Shown: piece by piece, positions 16,136 through 24,587 of the stretch | Layout: every line of letters begins with the position of its first letter | Numbering within the stretch: the first letter of the stretch is position 1 | Source of the DNA: Clostridium sp. | Lineage (GTDB): Bacteria; Bacillota; Clostridia; Clostridiales; Clostridiaceae | Assembly (NCBI GenBank): GCA_031292145.1 | Contig: JARLHR010000106.1 | Span: 1-37,627, forward strand | Direction: 5' to 3' | Length of the DNA stretch: 37,627 nucleotides | Notes under the pieces: model-generated | Told to the model about the DNA's origin: nothing | Database searches by the model: none | The model's input: only the letters and a program-made list of their open reading frames with translations | Position numbers and translations under genes: made by a program

Positions 16136-16485
16136 ATGAATATTGAACTGCAAAGGGAGCTATGGGAGGATGTAGGCTCTGTTTCTATAGCAAATGGATT
16201 AGAACAGATTGTAGATTTTATGCAGTCTATTAATGCCATGAAAATACAAAAAGAAGCCATGAGTTCACCGGAAAGCTTGAGAAAAAATACGAAAGAGTAC
16301 TTTTGTCGCCTTATTTTGCAAGAATGGATTTTCTTGAAAAAGGGGAGGAAAGGGCTGAAAAGTGCTATATAGGAATATCTAATCTTATTAATGATAATTT
16401 TGACTTTCTAGTATATGATTGGAGAGCACCGATTTCCAGCATGTTTTATGATTACGAAATTGGAGAAGCAGAGTTTAAATTATAG
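16136..16485 (+). pseudogene. HelD (UvrD-like helicase) N-terminal relic, frameshifted
   Basis: HelD is an SF1-helicase-like motor that recycles RNA polymerase. Only about 115 residues of a family that usually exceeds 680 remain. Frame 1 (from 16136) gives QRELWEDVG and the following helix. The frame then shifts by one base near 16271-16285, where the downstream frame continues KKYERVLLSPYFARMDFLEKG and reads through the diagnostic YIGISNLI and VYDWRAPISSMFYDYEIG to a stop at 16483. The N-terminal coiled coil and all ATPase motifs are absent. This is a dead fragment. Confidence 0.85.
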
Positions 16486-16664
16486 TTACTGAGATTGAAG
16501 CTATTATTAATTATGTACATTCAACAACAGGAAATTCAAAGGAAGTTTTAGTTGGTGAAAATCTAAAGAATTTTAAAAAGTTTGTTGAAAATGAGATGAA
16601 AGCAACTGGAAGTATTTTTATCACAAAGGAAACAGGTTTGTTTAAGGCATATTCAAAAAAATAA
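16479..16664 (+). pseudogene. unidentified gene fragment
   Basis: An open frame without a start codon encodes about 60 residues (core TEIEAIINYVHS and ending GLFKAYSKK). It abuts the HelD relic in another frame. It looks coding by composition but is not recognised; probably the tail of a deleted gene. Confidence 0.4.
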
Positions 16665-16728
16665 TAAGTCAGTATGATTAAAGTTAAAAATACTAATAAA
16701 TATAATAAATATTGAAGGGATGGTTATA

Positions 16729-17739
16729 ATGAAGGTCTTAGTTACAGGTGGCGCAGGTTATATTGGCAGTACAGTATGTTCTGCATTAGAGGACAATGGA
16801 CATACTCCAATAATTCTTGACTCTCTAGCTCGAGGTAGAGAGGAATTTACTAAAGGAAAGATATTCTATAAAGGTGATATTGCTGATAAGAGTTTACTAG
16901 AAAAAATATTTAAAGAAAATCCAGAAATTCAGTTCACTATTCACCTGGCTGCACTGATTGTAGTGCCGGAATCAGTTGAAAAACCTTATGAGTATTATTA
17001 TGAGAATGTTACAAAATCTATAGAGTTGTTTAAAAATTTAAATAATTTAGGGTGTAAGAATATAGTATTCAGTTCTTCTGCTTCAATATATGATGATGTT
17101 GAAGGTTTTATGGTATCGGAAAATTCACCTCTTAGTCCTAGAAGTCCATATGCTCGTACAAAGTATATGATGGAAATGGTTTTAGAAGATTTTTGTGAAG
17201 CTTATGGAATGAGAGGAATATCCTTAAGATATTTTAATTTAATAGGAGCGGATCCAAAGCTTAGATCTGGTGCTCACATAAAGAATCCAAGCCATGTACT
17301 AGGAACGTTACTTAATGCAGCATCTGAGGAAGGAAATATTTTTAAAATAACTGGTACAAATTGGCCAACAAGGGATGGTTCTGCAATAAAAGACTATATT
17401 CATGTGTGGGATCTTGCCCTTGCTCATGTTAAAGCTATTGAACATTTTGATAGAGCTTTCAATTTATCTGGAAGTTCAAAAGCTTCCTATCTGGTAATAA
17501 ATCTTGGAACTGGTACTGGAGTAACCGTTAAAGAACTTGTTGCTTCATTTGAAAAGGTAATTGGAAAACCAGTTAATAAAGAAAATGCTAAACCTAGATT
17601 AGGGGATGTACCAGGGGCATTTGCAAATGTTTCTAGGGCTAAAGAGCTTATTAAGTGGGAGGTTAGTTATTCTCTTGAAGATGGTATTCGCGATGCTCTG
17701 AAATGGGATGAAATAAGAGAAAATATAATTAGTTTCTAG
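16729..17739 (+). CDS. galE: UDP-glucose 4-epimerase (GalE)
   Basis: Interconverts UDP-glucose and UDP-galactose using tightly bound NAD, in galactose catabolism and in supply of galactosyl units for the envelope. This 336-residue extended SDR has the N-terminal NAD motif TGGAGYIGS (residues ~7-15), the catalytic Ser in FSSSASIYD and the YxxxK motif YARTK, and family marks SLRYFNLIGADP and RDGSAIKDYIHVWDLA. AAGGGA lies 8 bases before ATG 16729; an ATG at 16720 overlaps that site. It stands alone, and the MglB-like sugar-binding protein upstream at 11844 is not adjacent. Related epimerases with other UDP-sugar substrates cannot be excluded. Confidence 0.9.
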   Translation: MKVLVTGGAGYIGSTVCSALEDNGHTPIILDSLARGREEFTKGKIFYKGDIADKSLLEKIFKENPEIQFTIHLAALIVVPESVEKPYEYYYENVTKSIELFKNLNNLGCKNIVFSSSASIYDDVEGFMVSENSPLSPRSPYARTKYMMEMVLEDFCEAYGMRGISLRYFNLIGADPKLRSGAHIKNPSHVLGTLLNAASEEGNIFKITGTNWPTRDGSAIKDYIHVWDLALAHVKAIEHFDRAFNLSGSSKASYLVINLGTGTGVTVKELVASFEKVIGKPVNKENAKPRLGDVPGAFANVSRAKELIKWEVSYSLEDGIRDALKWDEIRENIISF

Positions 17740-17746
17740 AAAATCA

Positions 17747-17839
17747 ATTTCTTTTTCTAATTCAAATAAAAGATTAGCAGAAGAAATATCAAAACAAACA
17801 GGAGGAGATATTAGAATATATGTATTAATAGGATTTTAG
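17747..17839 (+). pseudogene. flavodoxin fragment
   Basis: A 30-residue open stretch reads SNSNKRLAEEISKQTGGDI, matching the first helix and following strand of long-chain flavodoxins (pattern SN-S-GNT-K-AEEIAKQTGGD). The start and everything after it are missing. Too short for certainty. Confidence 0.45.
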
Positions 17840-17911
17840 TACATAAATGTTATTTTTATAATTTTCTTTCTTGTGTTAGAATAATCCTAAACAAATTTGG
17901 AGGTGGAAAAA

Positions 17912-18607
17912 ATGAGAAAATTAAATAAAAAGCTAGGTTTAGTTATTTCAATAGCTTTATGTTTAATTATTATAACAGGGTGCTCAAATTCAAATAAATC
18001 TTCTAATGACACATCGAATAATACAAAGGCTGATAATGAAACATCAAATACACCTGATCAATCTAAATCAGAAGAAAATAAAACTGCAGAATCCGAAAAA
18101 AATAAAACTATTGATAATAGTGAAAAAGAAAATAATCAAGATTCCATATTAAAGAATATTAAGACTTTAGCAGAAGAAGGAAAAATTATTAATTCAAACT
18201 TTGCAGATAATACTTCCAACATATCGGAGGTAGAGGATAAATTAGGGAAAGCGGATAAGTCAGAATGGGTAACTGATGCCAAAGGAAACTATTCAACTTA
18301 TTCGAAATATAATGTGGTTTTTGGTTCTAATAAGGGAGGAAGAATTTATGAAATCAGATCCTTTGACATTAGTTTAAATAATATATCTCTTTCAAAGGTT
18401 GAAAAATATTTTGGAACCCCTGATCATAATGCATCATTCAATGGTGAAAAAATCCTAGGTTATGTAGCAGGAGCAGACTATAAAATTTTATTTGTATTTA
18501 AAGCAGGATCAGATAGTAATGATGATCCTAAGTTAGATCATTATTCAGTCTTATACCCAAAAGGAACTGTTAATTCAATGGCAGGAGATCCAGGAAGAGA
18601 ATGGTAA
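17912..18607 (+). CDS. YjgB-type (DUF4309) lipoprotein
   Basis: Predicted membrane-anchored extracellular lipoprotein of unknown function. Residues 1-27 are a signal peptide ending in the lipobox ITGC. A Ser/Asn/Lys/Glu-rich linker follows (about 28-85), then a DUF4309/YjgB-like domain (about 85-231) with SEVEDKLGKADKSEWV and VEKYFGTPDHN. GGAGGTGG sits 5 bases before ATG 17912. Its own terminator follows, so it is monocistronic. Confidence 0.82.
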   Translation: MRKLNKKLGLVISIALCLIIITGCSNSNKSSNDTSNNTKADNETSNTPDQSKSEENKTAESEKNKTIDNSEKENNQDSILKNIKTLAEEGKIINSNFADNTSNISEVEDKLGKADKSEWVTDAKGNYSTYSKYNVVFGSNKGGRIYEIRSFDISLNNISLSKVEKYFGTPDHNASFNGEKILGYVAGADYKILFVFKAGSDSNDDPKLDHYSVLYPKGTVNSMAGDPGREW

Positions 18608-18646
18608 TCAAGTCGATAACTATATAATTGAGTTCTATATACTTTT

Positions 18647-18857
18647 TAATATATTTGAATAGTGTAATTAATTTTCATAAATAGAATTAATTATACTATT
18701 CAAATTTTTTTGCAACATTTTTCTAAGTTGGATTGTATTACTAATATAAAAGGAAAAATTAATATGTAAGGCACATGGCTTTGTTATTTTTTTGATTGTG
18801 TCTAACTTTGAAGGAGAAGATAATATTATGAAAAAATTAATGATAGGTCTATTAACT
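18647..18857. repeat. duplicated terminator-leader segment, copy A
   Basis: About 210 bp closely match 33044-33255: terminator, spacer with ATATAAAAGGAAAAATTAA, an AGGCACA/TGTGTCT inverted repeat, the ribosome-binding site AAGGAGAAG and the first ten codons of the surface-protein gene. Confidence 0.85.
18653..18711 (+). terminator. long AT-rich terminator (copy A of a repeat)
   Basis: ATTTGAATAGTGTAATTAAT pairs with ATTAATTATACTATTCAAAT, followed by seven T. An almost identical hairpin sits at 33050-33109 after the HEAT-like gene. Confidence 0.8.
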
Positions 18858-18920
18858 ATTTCAGTAAATGATGGTATGAAGCAGGAGGATATTATTAATA
18901 TAATAAAAAGTACTTTTTAA
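18828..18920 (+). pseudogene. internally deleted copy of the 33226 surface-protein gene
   Basis: A 30-codon frame joins the first ten codons of the gene at 33226 (MKKLMIGLLT) in frame to its last twenty (ISVNDGMKQEDIINIIKSTF). Leader and ribosome-binding site are kept. The junction sits at short matching sequence (CAGTAA occurs at both break points in the intact copy), consistent with a roughly 1.07-kb deletion between direct repeats. It could still be translated but has lost nearly the whole protein. Confidence 0.85.
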
Positions 18921-19062
18921 GCCAATTTTTATAAAGGAATATCAACGGGAATCACTATTAATGGTATTAAAGATTATTTATAAATATTATTCAATTTTTA
19001 CATGGGGATTTAAATTGTAAGTGTAAAAAGTAATAAATGACTTTTGAAAGTATTTAAATAAT

Positions 19063-19110
19063 GAAGGATAACTGACTTTAGAATGAGAAGGTTATCCTTC
19101 TTCTTTTGTT
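19063..19110 (+). terminator. rho-independent terminator before the lactate operon
   Basis: GAAGGATAAC pairs perfectly with GTTATCCTTC across an 18-base loop, followed by TTCTTTTGTT. Confidence 0.75.
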
Positions 19111-19161
19111 ATAAAAAAATATTAACTTAAAATATATTAATTAAAAAAATTATTTATGTTA

Positions 19162-19190
19162 TTGAAATATTTAGGATTATATGGTAATAT
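19162..19190 (+). promoter_or_regulatory. sigma-A promoter of the lactate operon
   Basis: TTGAAA, a 17-base spacer, then TAATAT. Transcription would start near 19197, leaving a 130-base leader before etfB. Confidence 0.7.
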
Positions 19191-19197
19191 TTATTTG

Positions 19198-19218
19198 TAA
19201 ATTGGTAAGACCAATTTA
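19198..19218. promoter_or_regulatory. LldR/PdhR-type operator of the lactate operon
   Basis: TAAATTGGT and ACCAATTTA are perfect reverse complements around AAG. The TTGGT-N3-ACCAA core is the established site type of FadR-subfamily GntR regulators PdhR and LldR. It begins at the predicted transcription start, a repressing position, so lactate or a related acid would relieve repression. No GntR gene is in the window. Confidence 0.75.
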
Positions 19219-19329
19219 CGACGCTTTGTGTATAGATTAAATTGAAATAATATTTTTTAGAATTAAAATACACAATGGTTTGATTAAAAAACAGTTTAAT
19301 AATATAAAAGTATAAAGGAGAGGAAAAGC

Positions 19330-20115
19330 ATGCAGATTCTATTATGTGTAAAACAGGTTCCAGATGATTCTATTGAAATCCATTTGGATAATGAAAAGAA
19401 AAAACCTAAACTGAATGGAGTCAGTTTGGTAGCAAATGCATTTGATACATATGCATTAGAGTTAGCAGTTCGTTTTATGGAGGTTCATGGAGGAACGGTT
19501 AGTGTGTTGACTGTTGGAGCAGATGATTCTTTAAACACATTAAAAAATTGTCTTGCTGTAGGAGCTAAAGAAGCATTTTTTGTAAAAGATGATTTATATG
19601 CAGATTTAGATGCTATGGGAACAGCTAATGTTTTGGCAGATGCTATTCATAAAATTGAAAAAGACAAAGGAGAAAAATTTGATTTAATTCTTTGTGGTAA
19701 GGAATCTACAGATGAAATTACTGGTCAAGTGGGAGCAATGCTTGCTGAAATATTAAGGACAAGCTATATTAGCAGCGCAATTGAAATCGATTTAAAAGAT
19801 AATGCTATGGATATTCATCAAGAAACTGAAGAAGGTTATAATTTAGTTTCTTTAGAATGCCAAGCAGTAGTAACAGTAAGCAAACCAGATTATGATCCAC
19901 GTTATCCTACTATTAAAAGTAAGATGGCAAGCCGTAAGGCAGTCATTCCAACTTATTCAGCAGCAGAAATTGGAGAGGTAAAACAAGCAAAGGTACGCTT
20001 AATTGAATATGTTGAACCTCCTAAGAAAGAGGCTGGTATCAAGATTCAAGAGAAAGATGCTACATTAGCAGTAAGTACTGCAATGGAGCAGATGAAAAAA
20101 GATAAAGCAATCTAA
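19330..20115 (+). CDS. etfB: electron transfer flavoprotein beta subunit (lactate operon)
   Basis: EtfB of a heterodimeric flavoprotein passing electrons between the lactate dehydrogenase encoded downstream, NAD and ferredoxin. The 261-residue protein opens LLCVKQVPDD, the family start, and has the nucleotide-binding stretch ILCGKESTDEITGQVG and the signature-like VTVSKPDYDPRYP near residue 185. The start follows AAAGGAGAGG. It is first in the operon, 20 bases before etfA. In Acetobacterium woodii an EtfAB-LDH complex oxidises lactate by electron confurcation; assigning the same role here is inference from gene order. Confidence 0.92.
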   Translation: MQILLCVKQVPDDSIEIHLDNEKKKPKLNGVSLVANAFDTYALELAVRFMEVHGGTVSVLTVGADDSLNTLKNCLAVGAKEAFFVKDDLYADLDAMGTANVLADAIHKIEKDKGEKFDLILCGKESTDEITGQVGAMLAEILRTSYISSAIEIDLKDNAMDIHQETEEGYNLVSLECQAVVTVSKPDYDPRYPTIKSKMASRKAVIPTYSAAEIGEVKQAKVRLIEYVEPPKKEAGIKIQEKDATLAVSTAMEQMKKDKAI

Positions 20116-20135
20116 TTAAGGGGGAAAACGAAAGT

Positions 20136-21074
20136 ATGAAAGCATTATTGTTCATTGAAACAGATGGAGAAAAAGCATTAGGTGGAAGTCTTGAACTTAT
20201 TAGTGCATTAAAAGCATTAGATGCAGAAGGGATAGCTCTTCTAGCAGGTAATAGAGCTATAGCAGATACAGTAGCTGATTTTGGTATTCCAATTCTTTTT
20301 ACAGATACTGCTACAGACTGTGATACTTTGACAGAAGTATTATCACAAACTGTTAAGGAACAAAATCCAGATATAGTTCTATTAGCTAATACAACGTTGG
20401 CTAAAGATGTTGCACCACGTATTGCAGGACGTATGTCTTTAGGATGTGTAAGTGACGTAATAGGAATAAGTAAAACTGATGGTAAAGTTATATATACCAG
20501 ACCAGCTTATGGCGGTACAATTTTAGAACATATTGAAGCAGATGGTACAGCAGTAATTACAGTTAGAAATGGAAGCTTTTCAAAGCCAGAGGCTGCTTCA
20601 AATGCAGGTGTTACAGAAAAAAAGATAGAAATTCCAGCAGATGCTGTTAAGGCCAAAATTATTGATACAGTAAAAGAAATTTCTGAAGCTGTTAATTTAG
20701 AAGAAGCACAAGTTATCGTCTCTGGCGGACGTGGAATGGGAAATGCAGAAAATTTCAAACTTGTTGAAGAATTAGCACGTGTACTTGGTGGTGTAGTAGG
20801 TGCAACAAGACCAGCAATTGAAGGTGGATGGATTTCTCGTGCACACCAAGTTGGACAATCCGGAAAAATCGTAGCACCAAAACTTTATATTGCATGCGGT
20901 ATCTCTGGAGCAACACAACATACATCTGGAATGTCAGGTTCTAATTATATTGTGGCAATTAATAAAGATGAGGATGCTCCGATTTTTGAAATCGCTAATG
21001 TAGGTATCGTTGGAAATGTAGCTGAGATTCTTCCTGTTATGATTGAAGAAATGAAGAAAGTAAAAGCAGAATAA
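20136..21074 (+). CDS. etfA: electron transfer flavoprotein alpha subunit (lactate operon)
   Basis: EtfA partner of the preceding gene; its C-terminal domain binds FAD. The 312-residue protein has the FAD-domain marks GGRGMGNAENF, GATRPAIEGGW, HQVGQSGKIVAPKLY and SGATQHTSGM. Only three cysteines occur, none in a ferredoxin pattern, so there is no N-terminal [4Fe-4S] extension of the kind seen in some EtfA proteins. An AAGGGGG ribosome-binding site precedes ATG 20136. The 214 bases to lctP hold no terminator I could see, but a duplicated GTAAAAGGTAGT motif lies near 21225-21255. Confidence 0.92.
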   Translation: MKALLFIETDGEKALGGSLELISALKALDAEGIALLAGNRAIADTVADFGIPILFTDTATDCDTLTEVLSQTVKEQNPDIVLLANTTLAKDVAPRIAGRMSLGCVSDVIGISKTDGKVIYTRPAYGGTILEHIEADGTAVITVRNGSFSKPEAASNAGVTEKKIEIPADAVKAKIIDTVKEISEAVNLEEAQVIVSGGRGMGNAENFKLVEELARVLGGVVGATRPAIEGGWISRAHQVGQSGKIVAPKLYIACGISGATQHTSGMSGSNYIVAINKDEDAPIFEIANVGIVGNVAEILPVMIEEMKKVKAE

Positions 21075-21288
21075 ATAAAAATTTACAATTGAAAACTATT
21101 GAAAAGCATGAGTCAGCAATAGACATAGAATATAGAAAAAGAACTAAATCCAGATATATGTAAGAATGGTAGGATTAACAAGTGAAGAACTATATATTCA
21201 CAATATGAATGGTATTACTAATCAGTAAAAGGTAGTACCAAGAGGTAAAAGGTAGTGTCATTTAAAAATTGAATAGGGAGGAAAAGGA

Positions 21289-22824
21289 ATGTTAGTTTTT
21301 AAATTCTTAATGGCGATATTACCTATCATTTGGCTTATAATTGCACTCAGTGGGTTAAAAATGCCAGGTTATAAAGCTTGCTCAATTGCACTTGTTCTTA
21401 CAATGGTTTTAGCTATTTTTTTCTGGAAATTAGATGTAGTTTATACTGCAACAGGGGTATTGGAAGGAATACTTAACGCATTATGGCCAATTTGTCTAGT
21501 TATTGTTGCAGCTTTGTTTACGTATAATTTGATTTTACGTACAGGTGCAATGGATTCCATAAAAAAAATGCTGGCTGGAGTTTCTGTTGATAAAAGAGTT
21601 TTAATATTAATTATTGGATGGGGATTCGGTAATTTCATGGAAGGAATGGCTGGCTTTGGTACAGCAGTTGCCATTCCGGCATCTATGCTCGCTGGTCTTG
21701 GATTAAATCCATTTTCAGCAGTTATAGCATGTTTGGTTGCGAATACTACACCAACTGCTTTTGGATCAGTAGGAATACCTTTGGTAACGCTTTCAGCAGT
21801 GGCCAAAATTGGAGATAACACATTAGCAGCAAATACAGCAATAATTGAAGGAATCCTTTGTTTTATCAGTCCATTTATTATGGTATGCATTGTAGGTGGC
21901 GGAATAAAGGCCTTGAAGGGAGCATTTCTTGTTACATTAGTTGCAGCATTATCATTCACTGTACCTGCTTATATCACAGCAACAGTGCTTGGAGCAGAAT
22001 TGCCAGATATAGTAGGATCTATTAGTTGTATGATATGTACTGTTGTTGCAGCGAAAATTTTTAATAAAAAGCCTCAAGATGAATATTGTATTGAAGTTAA
22101 TAGTAAAAAAGAAGAAACTGTTTTATCATTTGGTAAAGCAGTACAAGCGTGGTGCCCATTTATTTTAATATTCATAATGTTAATGTTTACATCAACATTA
22201 TGTGCACCAATTCATGATGCAATTGCAGTATTTAAAACTAGTACAAGTGTATATGCTGGTAAAGGCGGAAACACCTTGACTTTTAGTTGGATTAATACAC
22301 CTGGTATTATTATTTTTGTTGCTGCAGTAATTGGTGCTCTTGTTCAAGGCGCAAAAGTGTCAACAATATTTGATGTTTTACGTAGTACATTAAAAGCAAA
22401 CTGGAAAACAATAGTTACAATCTGTGCGGTTATGTCAACAGCGAAAGTAATGGGGTACAGTGGAATGATTTCTGATATTGCAAGTCTTTTAGTTGTAGTT
22501 ACTGGAGGAGCATATCCGTTAATTTCTCCATTAATTGGATCCATTGGAGGATTTGTCACAGGTTCAGGTACATCAACCAGTGTTTTATTCGGAGGATTAC
22601 AAACACAAACAGCGCAAAATATTGGTCTTTCCGCAGCATGGATGGGAGCGGCAAATACCCTTGGTGCAGGTATAGGAAAGATGATTTGTCCTCAAAGTAT
22701 TGCAATTGGTGCAAGTGCAATTCATCAATCTGGTTCAGAAAGTAAAATATTAAGAAGTGTATTTAAATATTATTTGTGCTATATAGTTATCGCTGGAATC
22801 GTATGTTTTGTTGGAACACTTTAA
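21289..22824 (+). CDS. lctP: L-lactate permease (LctP family)
   Basis: Lactate:proton symporter in the cytoplasmic membrane that feeds the operon's dehydrogenase. The 511-residue length and about 12-14 hydrophobic helices match the LctP/LldP family, and conserved stretches GFGNFMEGMAGFGTAVAIPA and PTAFGSVGIP (first half) and GSGTSTSVLFGGLQ (second half) are present. A GGGAGG ribosome-binding site precedes ATG 21289. Glycolate could also be a substrate, as for some LctP relatives. Confidence 0.93.
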   Translation: MLVFKFLMAILPIIWLIIALSGLKMPGYKACSIALVLTMVLAIFFWKLDVVYTATGVLEGILNALWPICLVIVAALFTYNLILRTGAMDSIKKMLAGVSVDKRVLILIIGWGFGNFMEGMAGFGTAVAIPASMLAGLGLNPFSAVIACLVANTTPTAFGSVGIPLVTLSAVAKIGDNTLAANTAIIEGILCFISPFIMVCIVGGGIKALKGAFLVTLVAALSFTVPAYITATVLGAELPDIVGSISCMICTVVAAKIFNKKPQDEYCIEVNSKKEETVLSFGKAVQAWCPFILIFIMLMFTSTLCAPIHDAIAVFKTSTSVYAGKGGNTLTFSWINTPGIIIFVAAVIGALVQGAKVSTIFDVLRSTLKANWKTIVTICAVMSTAKVMGYSGMISDIASLLVVVTGGAYPLISPLIGSIGGFVTGSGTSTSVLFGGLQTQTAQNIGLSAAWMGAANTLGAGIGKMICPQSIAIGASAIHQSGSESKILRSVFKYYLCYIVIAGIVCFVGTL

Positions 22825-23037
22825 GGCAGTTGATATTTTACAGGTGACCATTTTAAAGTTGACCAGGAAAAATCTCAGTGGTTTTTAAAAAATTAAAGAA
22901 TCTTATTCAAAAGTCTACATTGTCCACGGGATATCCTAAAGGGCATAAAGCATAAACTGAATTCGTTCGGTGTAGTAATTTGCTAATGAAAGATAAAGTG
23001 AAATTTACACCTAATATGTTAGAAAGGAATGAATATT

Positions 23038-24471
23038 ATGGCTGAGTATAATCAATTGACAGAAGAATTAATCTCAAGATTACAGGAGGCAGCTCCAGGA
23101 CATATTTTAACAGGTGATGATATTAATGAAGATTATTGTCACGATGAAATGCCTATTTACGGGAAAGCAGCTCCACAAGTTGTATTTATGGCACATTCTA
23201 CAGAAGAAGTTGCTGCAGTAGTGAAAATATGTAATGAAAATAAGATACCAGTAACTCCAAGAGGAGCAGGAACGGGGCTTGTAGGAGGAGCAGTTCCGAT
23301 TTTAGGAGGAGTTTTAATTGATATTACAAAGATGAATAAAATACTTTCTTATGACTTGGAAAATTTTGTTGTCCATGTAGAGGCTGGTGTTTTGTTAAAT
23401 GATCTTGCAGAGGATTGTGCAAAACAAGGATTATTATATGCTCCAGATCCTGGTGAAAAATTCGCCTGCTTAGGTGGAAATGTTGCGACAAATGCTGGTG
23501 GAATGAGAGCTGTTAAATATGGTGCAACACGTGATTACGTACGTGCAATGACAGTTGTTCTTCCAACAGGAGAAATTACGACTTTTGGAGCTACAGTATC
23601 AAAAACAAGTTCAGGTTACAGCCTTTTGAATTTAATGATTGGTTCAGAAGGTACCCTTGGAATTATTACAGAACTTACTTTGAAAATCATGCCAGCACCA
23701 AAGGTAGTTGCAAGCTTGATTATTCCTTTTGATAATTTAGACGATTGTATTTCTACAGTTCCTAAATTTAAAATGGAGCATATGAATCCACAAGCAATAG
23801 AATTTATGGAAAGAGAAATTGTTTTATCTAGTGAAAGATATATTGGAAAGAGCGTATTCCCACAAGTAATTGGTGGATTAACAGCAAATGCTTATTTACT
23901 TGTTACTATTGATGCAGGTAATGAAGATGAATTAAATAACCTTATTGAACAAGCAAGTGAAATAGTATTAGACTCTGGAGCAATTGATGTTCTTGTAGCT
24001 GATACCCCTGCAAAGATAAAAGATGCATGGGATGCACGTTCTAGTTTCTTAGAAGCAATTATGGCAGAAACAAAATTATTAGACGAATGTGATGTTGTAG
24101 TTCCAGTAAATAAGATTGCTTCTTATCTCGCTTTTGTAAAGAAAGCTGGTGAGGAGTGTGGAATAACTATTAAGAGTTTTGGACATGCAGGAGATGGAAA
24201 TCTTCACATATACCAATGCAGCAATGACTTAGAAGAATCAGAATTTAAAGCAAGAGTTGATAAATTCTTTAAGGTCATTTACGAAGAAGCAATAAAATGC
24301 GGTGGACTTGTTTCAGGAGAACATGGAATTGGTAGTGGAAAGATGAGTTATTTAGCAGATAGCGTTGGAGAAATAAACATGGAATTAATGAAAGGTATTA
24401 AAAAAGTGTTTGATCCAAATTCTATTATGAATCCAGGTAAAGTATGTTGCCAATTAGATGGTTTAAGTTAA
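23038..24471 (+). CDS. FAD-dependent lactate dehydrogenase (GlcD/LctD type)
   Basis: Oxidises lactate (or glycolate) to pyruvate, passing electrons to EtfAB. This 477-residue cytoplasmic VAO-family flavoprotein has the N-terminal FAD-binding domain with PRGAGTGLVGGAV and GGNVATNAGGMRAVKYG, and the C-terminal FAD-oxidase domain with SFGHAGDGNLH and GEHGIGSGK. AAAGGA is 9 bases before ATG 23038; the in-frame ATG at 23029 abuts it. Coupling with etfBA and lctP matches the bifurcating LDH clusters of acetogens and butyrate producers. Stereospecificity cannot be read from sequence; a D-specific enzyme needing a racemase (none in the window) is possible. Confidence 0.9.
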   Translation: MAEYNQLTEELISRLQEAAPGHILTGDDINEDYCHDEMPIYGKAAPQVVFMAHSTEEVAAVVKICNENKIPVTPRGAGTGLVGGAVPILGGVLIDITKMNKILSYDLENFVVHVEAGVLLNDLAEDCAKQGLLYAPDPGEKFACLGGNVATNAGGMRAVKYGATRDYVRAMTVVLPTGEITTFGATVSKTSSGYSLLNLMIGSEGTLGIITELTLKIMPAPKVVASLIIPFDNLDDCISTVPKFKMEHMNPQAIEFMEREIVLSSERYIGKSVFPQVIGGLTANAYLLVTIDAGNEDELNNLIEQASEIVLDSGAIDVLVADTPAKIKDAWDARSSFLEAIMAETKLLDECDVVVPVNKIASYLAFVKKAGEECGITIKSFGHAGDGNLHIYQCSNDLEESEFKARVDKFFKVIYEEAIKCGGLVSGEHGIGSGKMSYLADSVGEINMELMKGIKKVFDPNSIMNPGKVCCQLDGLS

Positions 24472-24587
24472 TAAAGTACAATCGAAATTGATATCTCATA
24501 AAAGATAAAAAGGAAAAAAGGAAATAAAAAAAATCAAGTAGTGTACAAGCGAATACACTAGATATAAAAGAAAGGCAGGAAATTAAT

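Noticed and set aside
16701-16706. TATAAT as galE promoter
   Set aside because: A start from it would leave almost no leader before the ribosome-binding site, and no -35 fits.
21441-21959. 172-codon minus-strand ORF
   Set aside because: Antisense to the LctP gene, whose membrane-protein frame is conserved end to end; no ribosome-binding site.
22825-23037. insertion-sequence end between lctP and the lactate dehydrogenase gene
   Set aside because: GGTGACC and GTTGACC occur near 22842-22863 and look slightly terminal-repeat-like, but there is no partner end or transposase.
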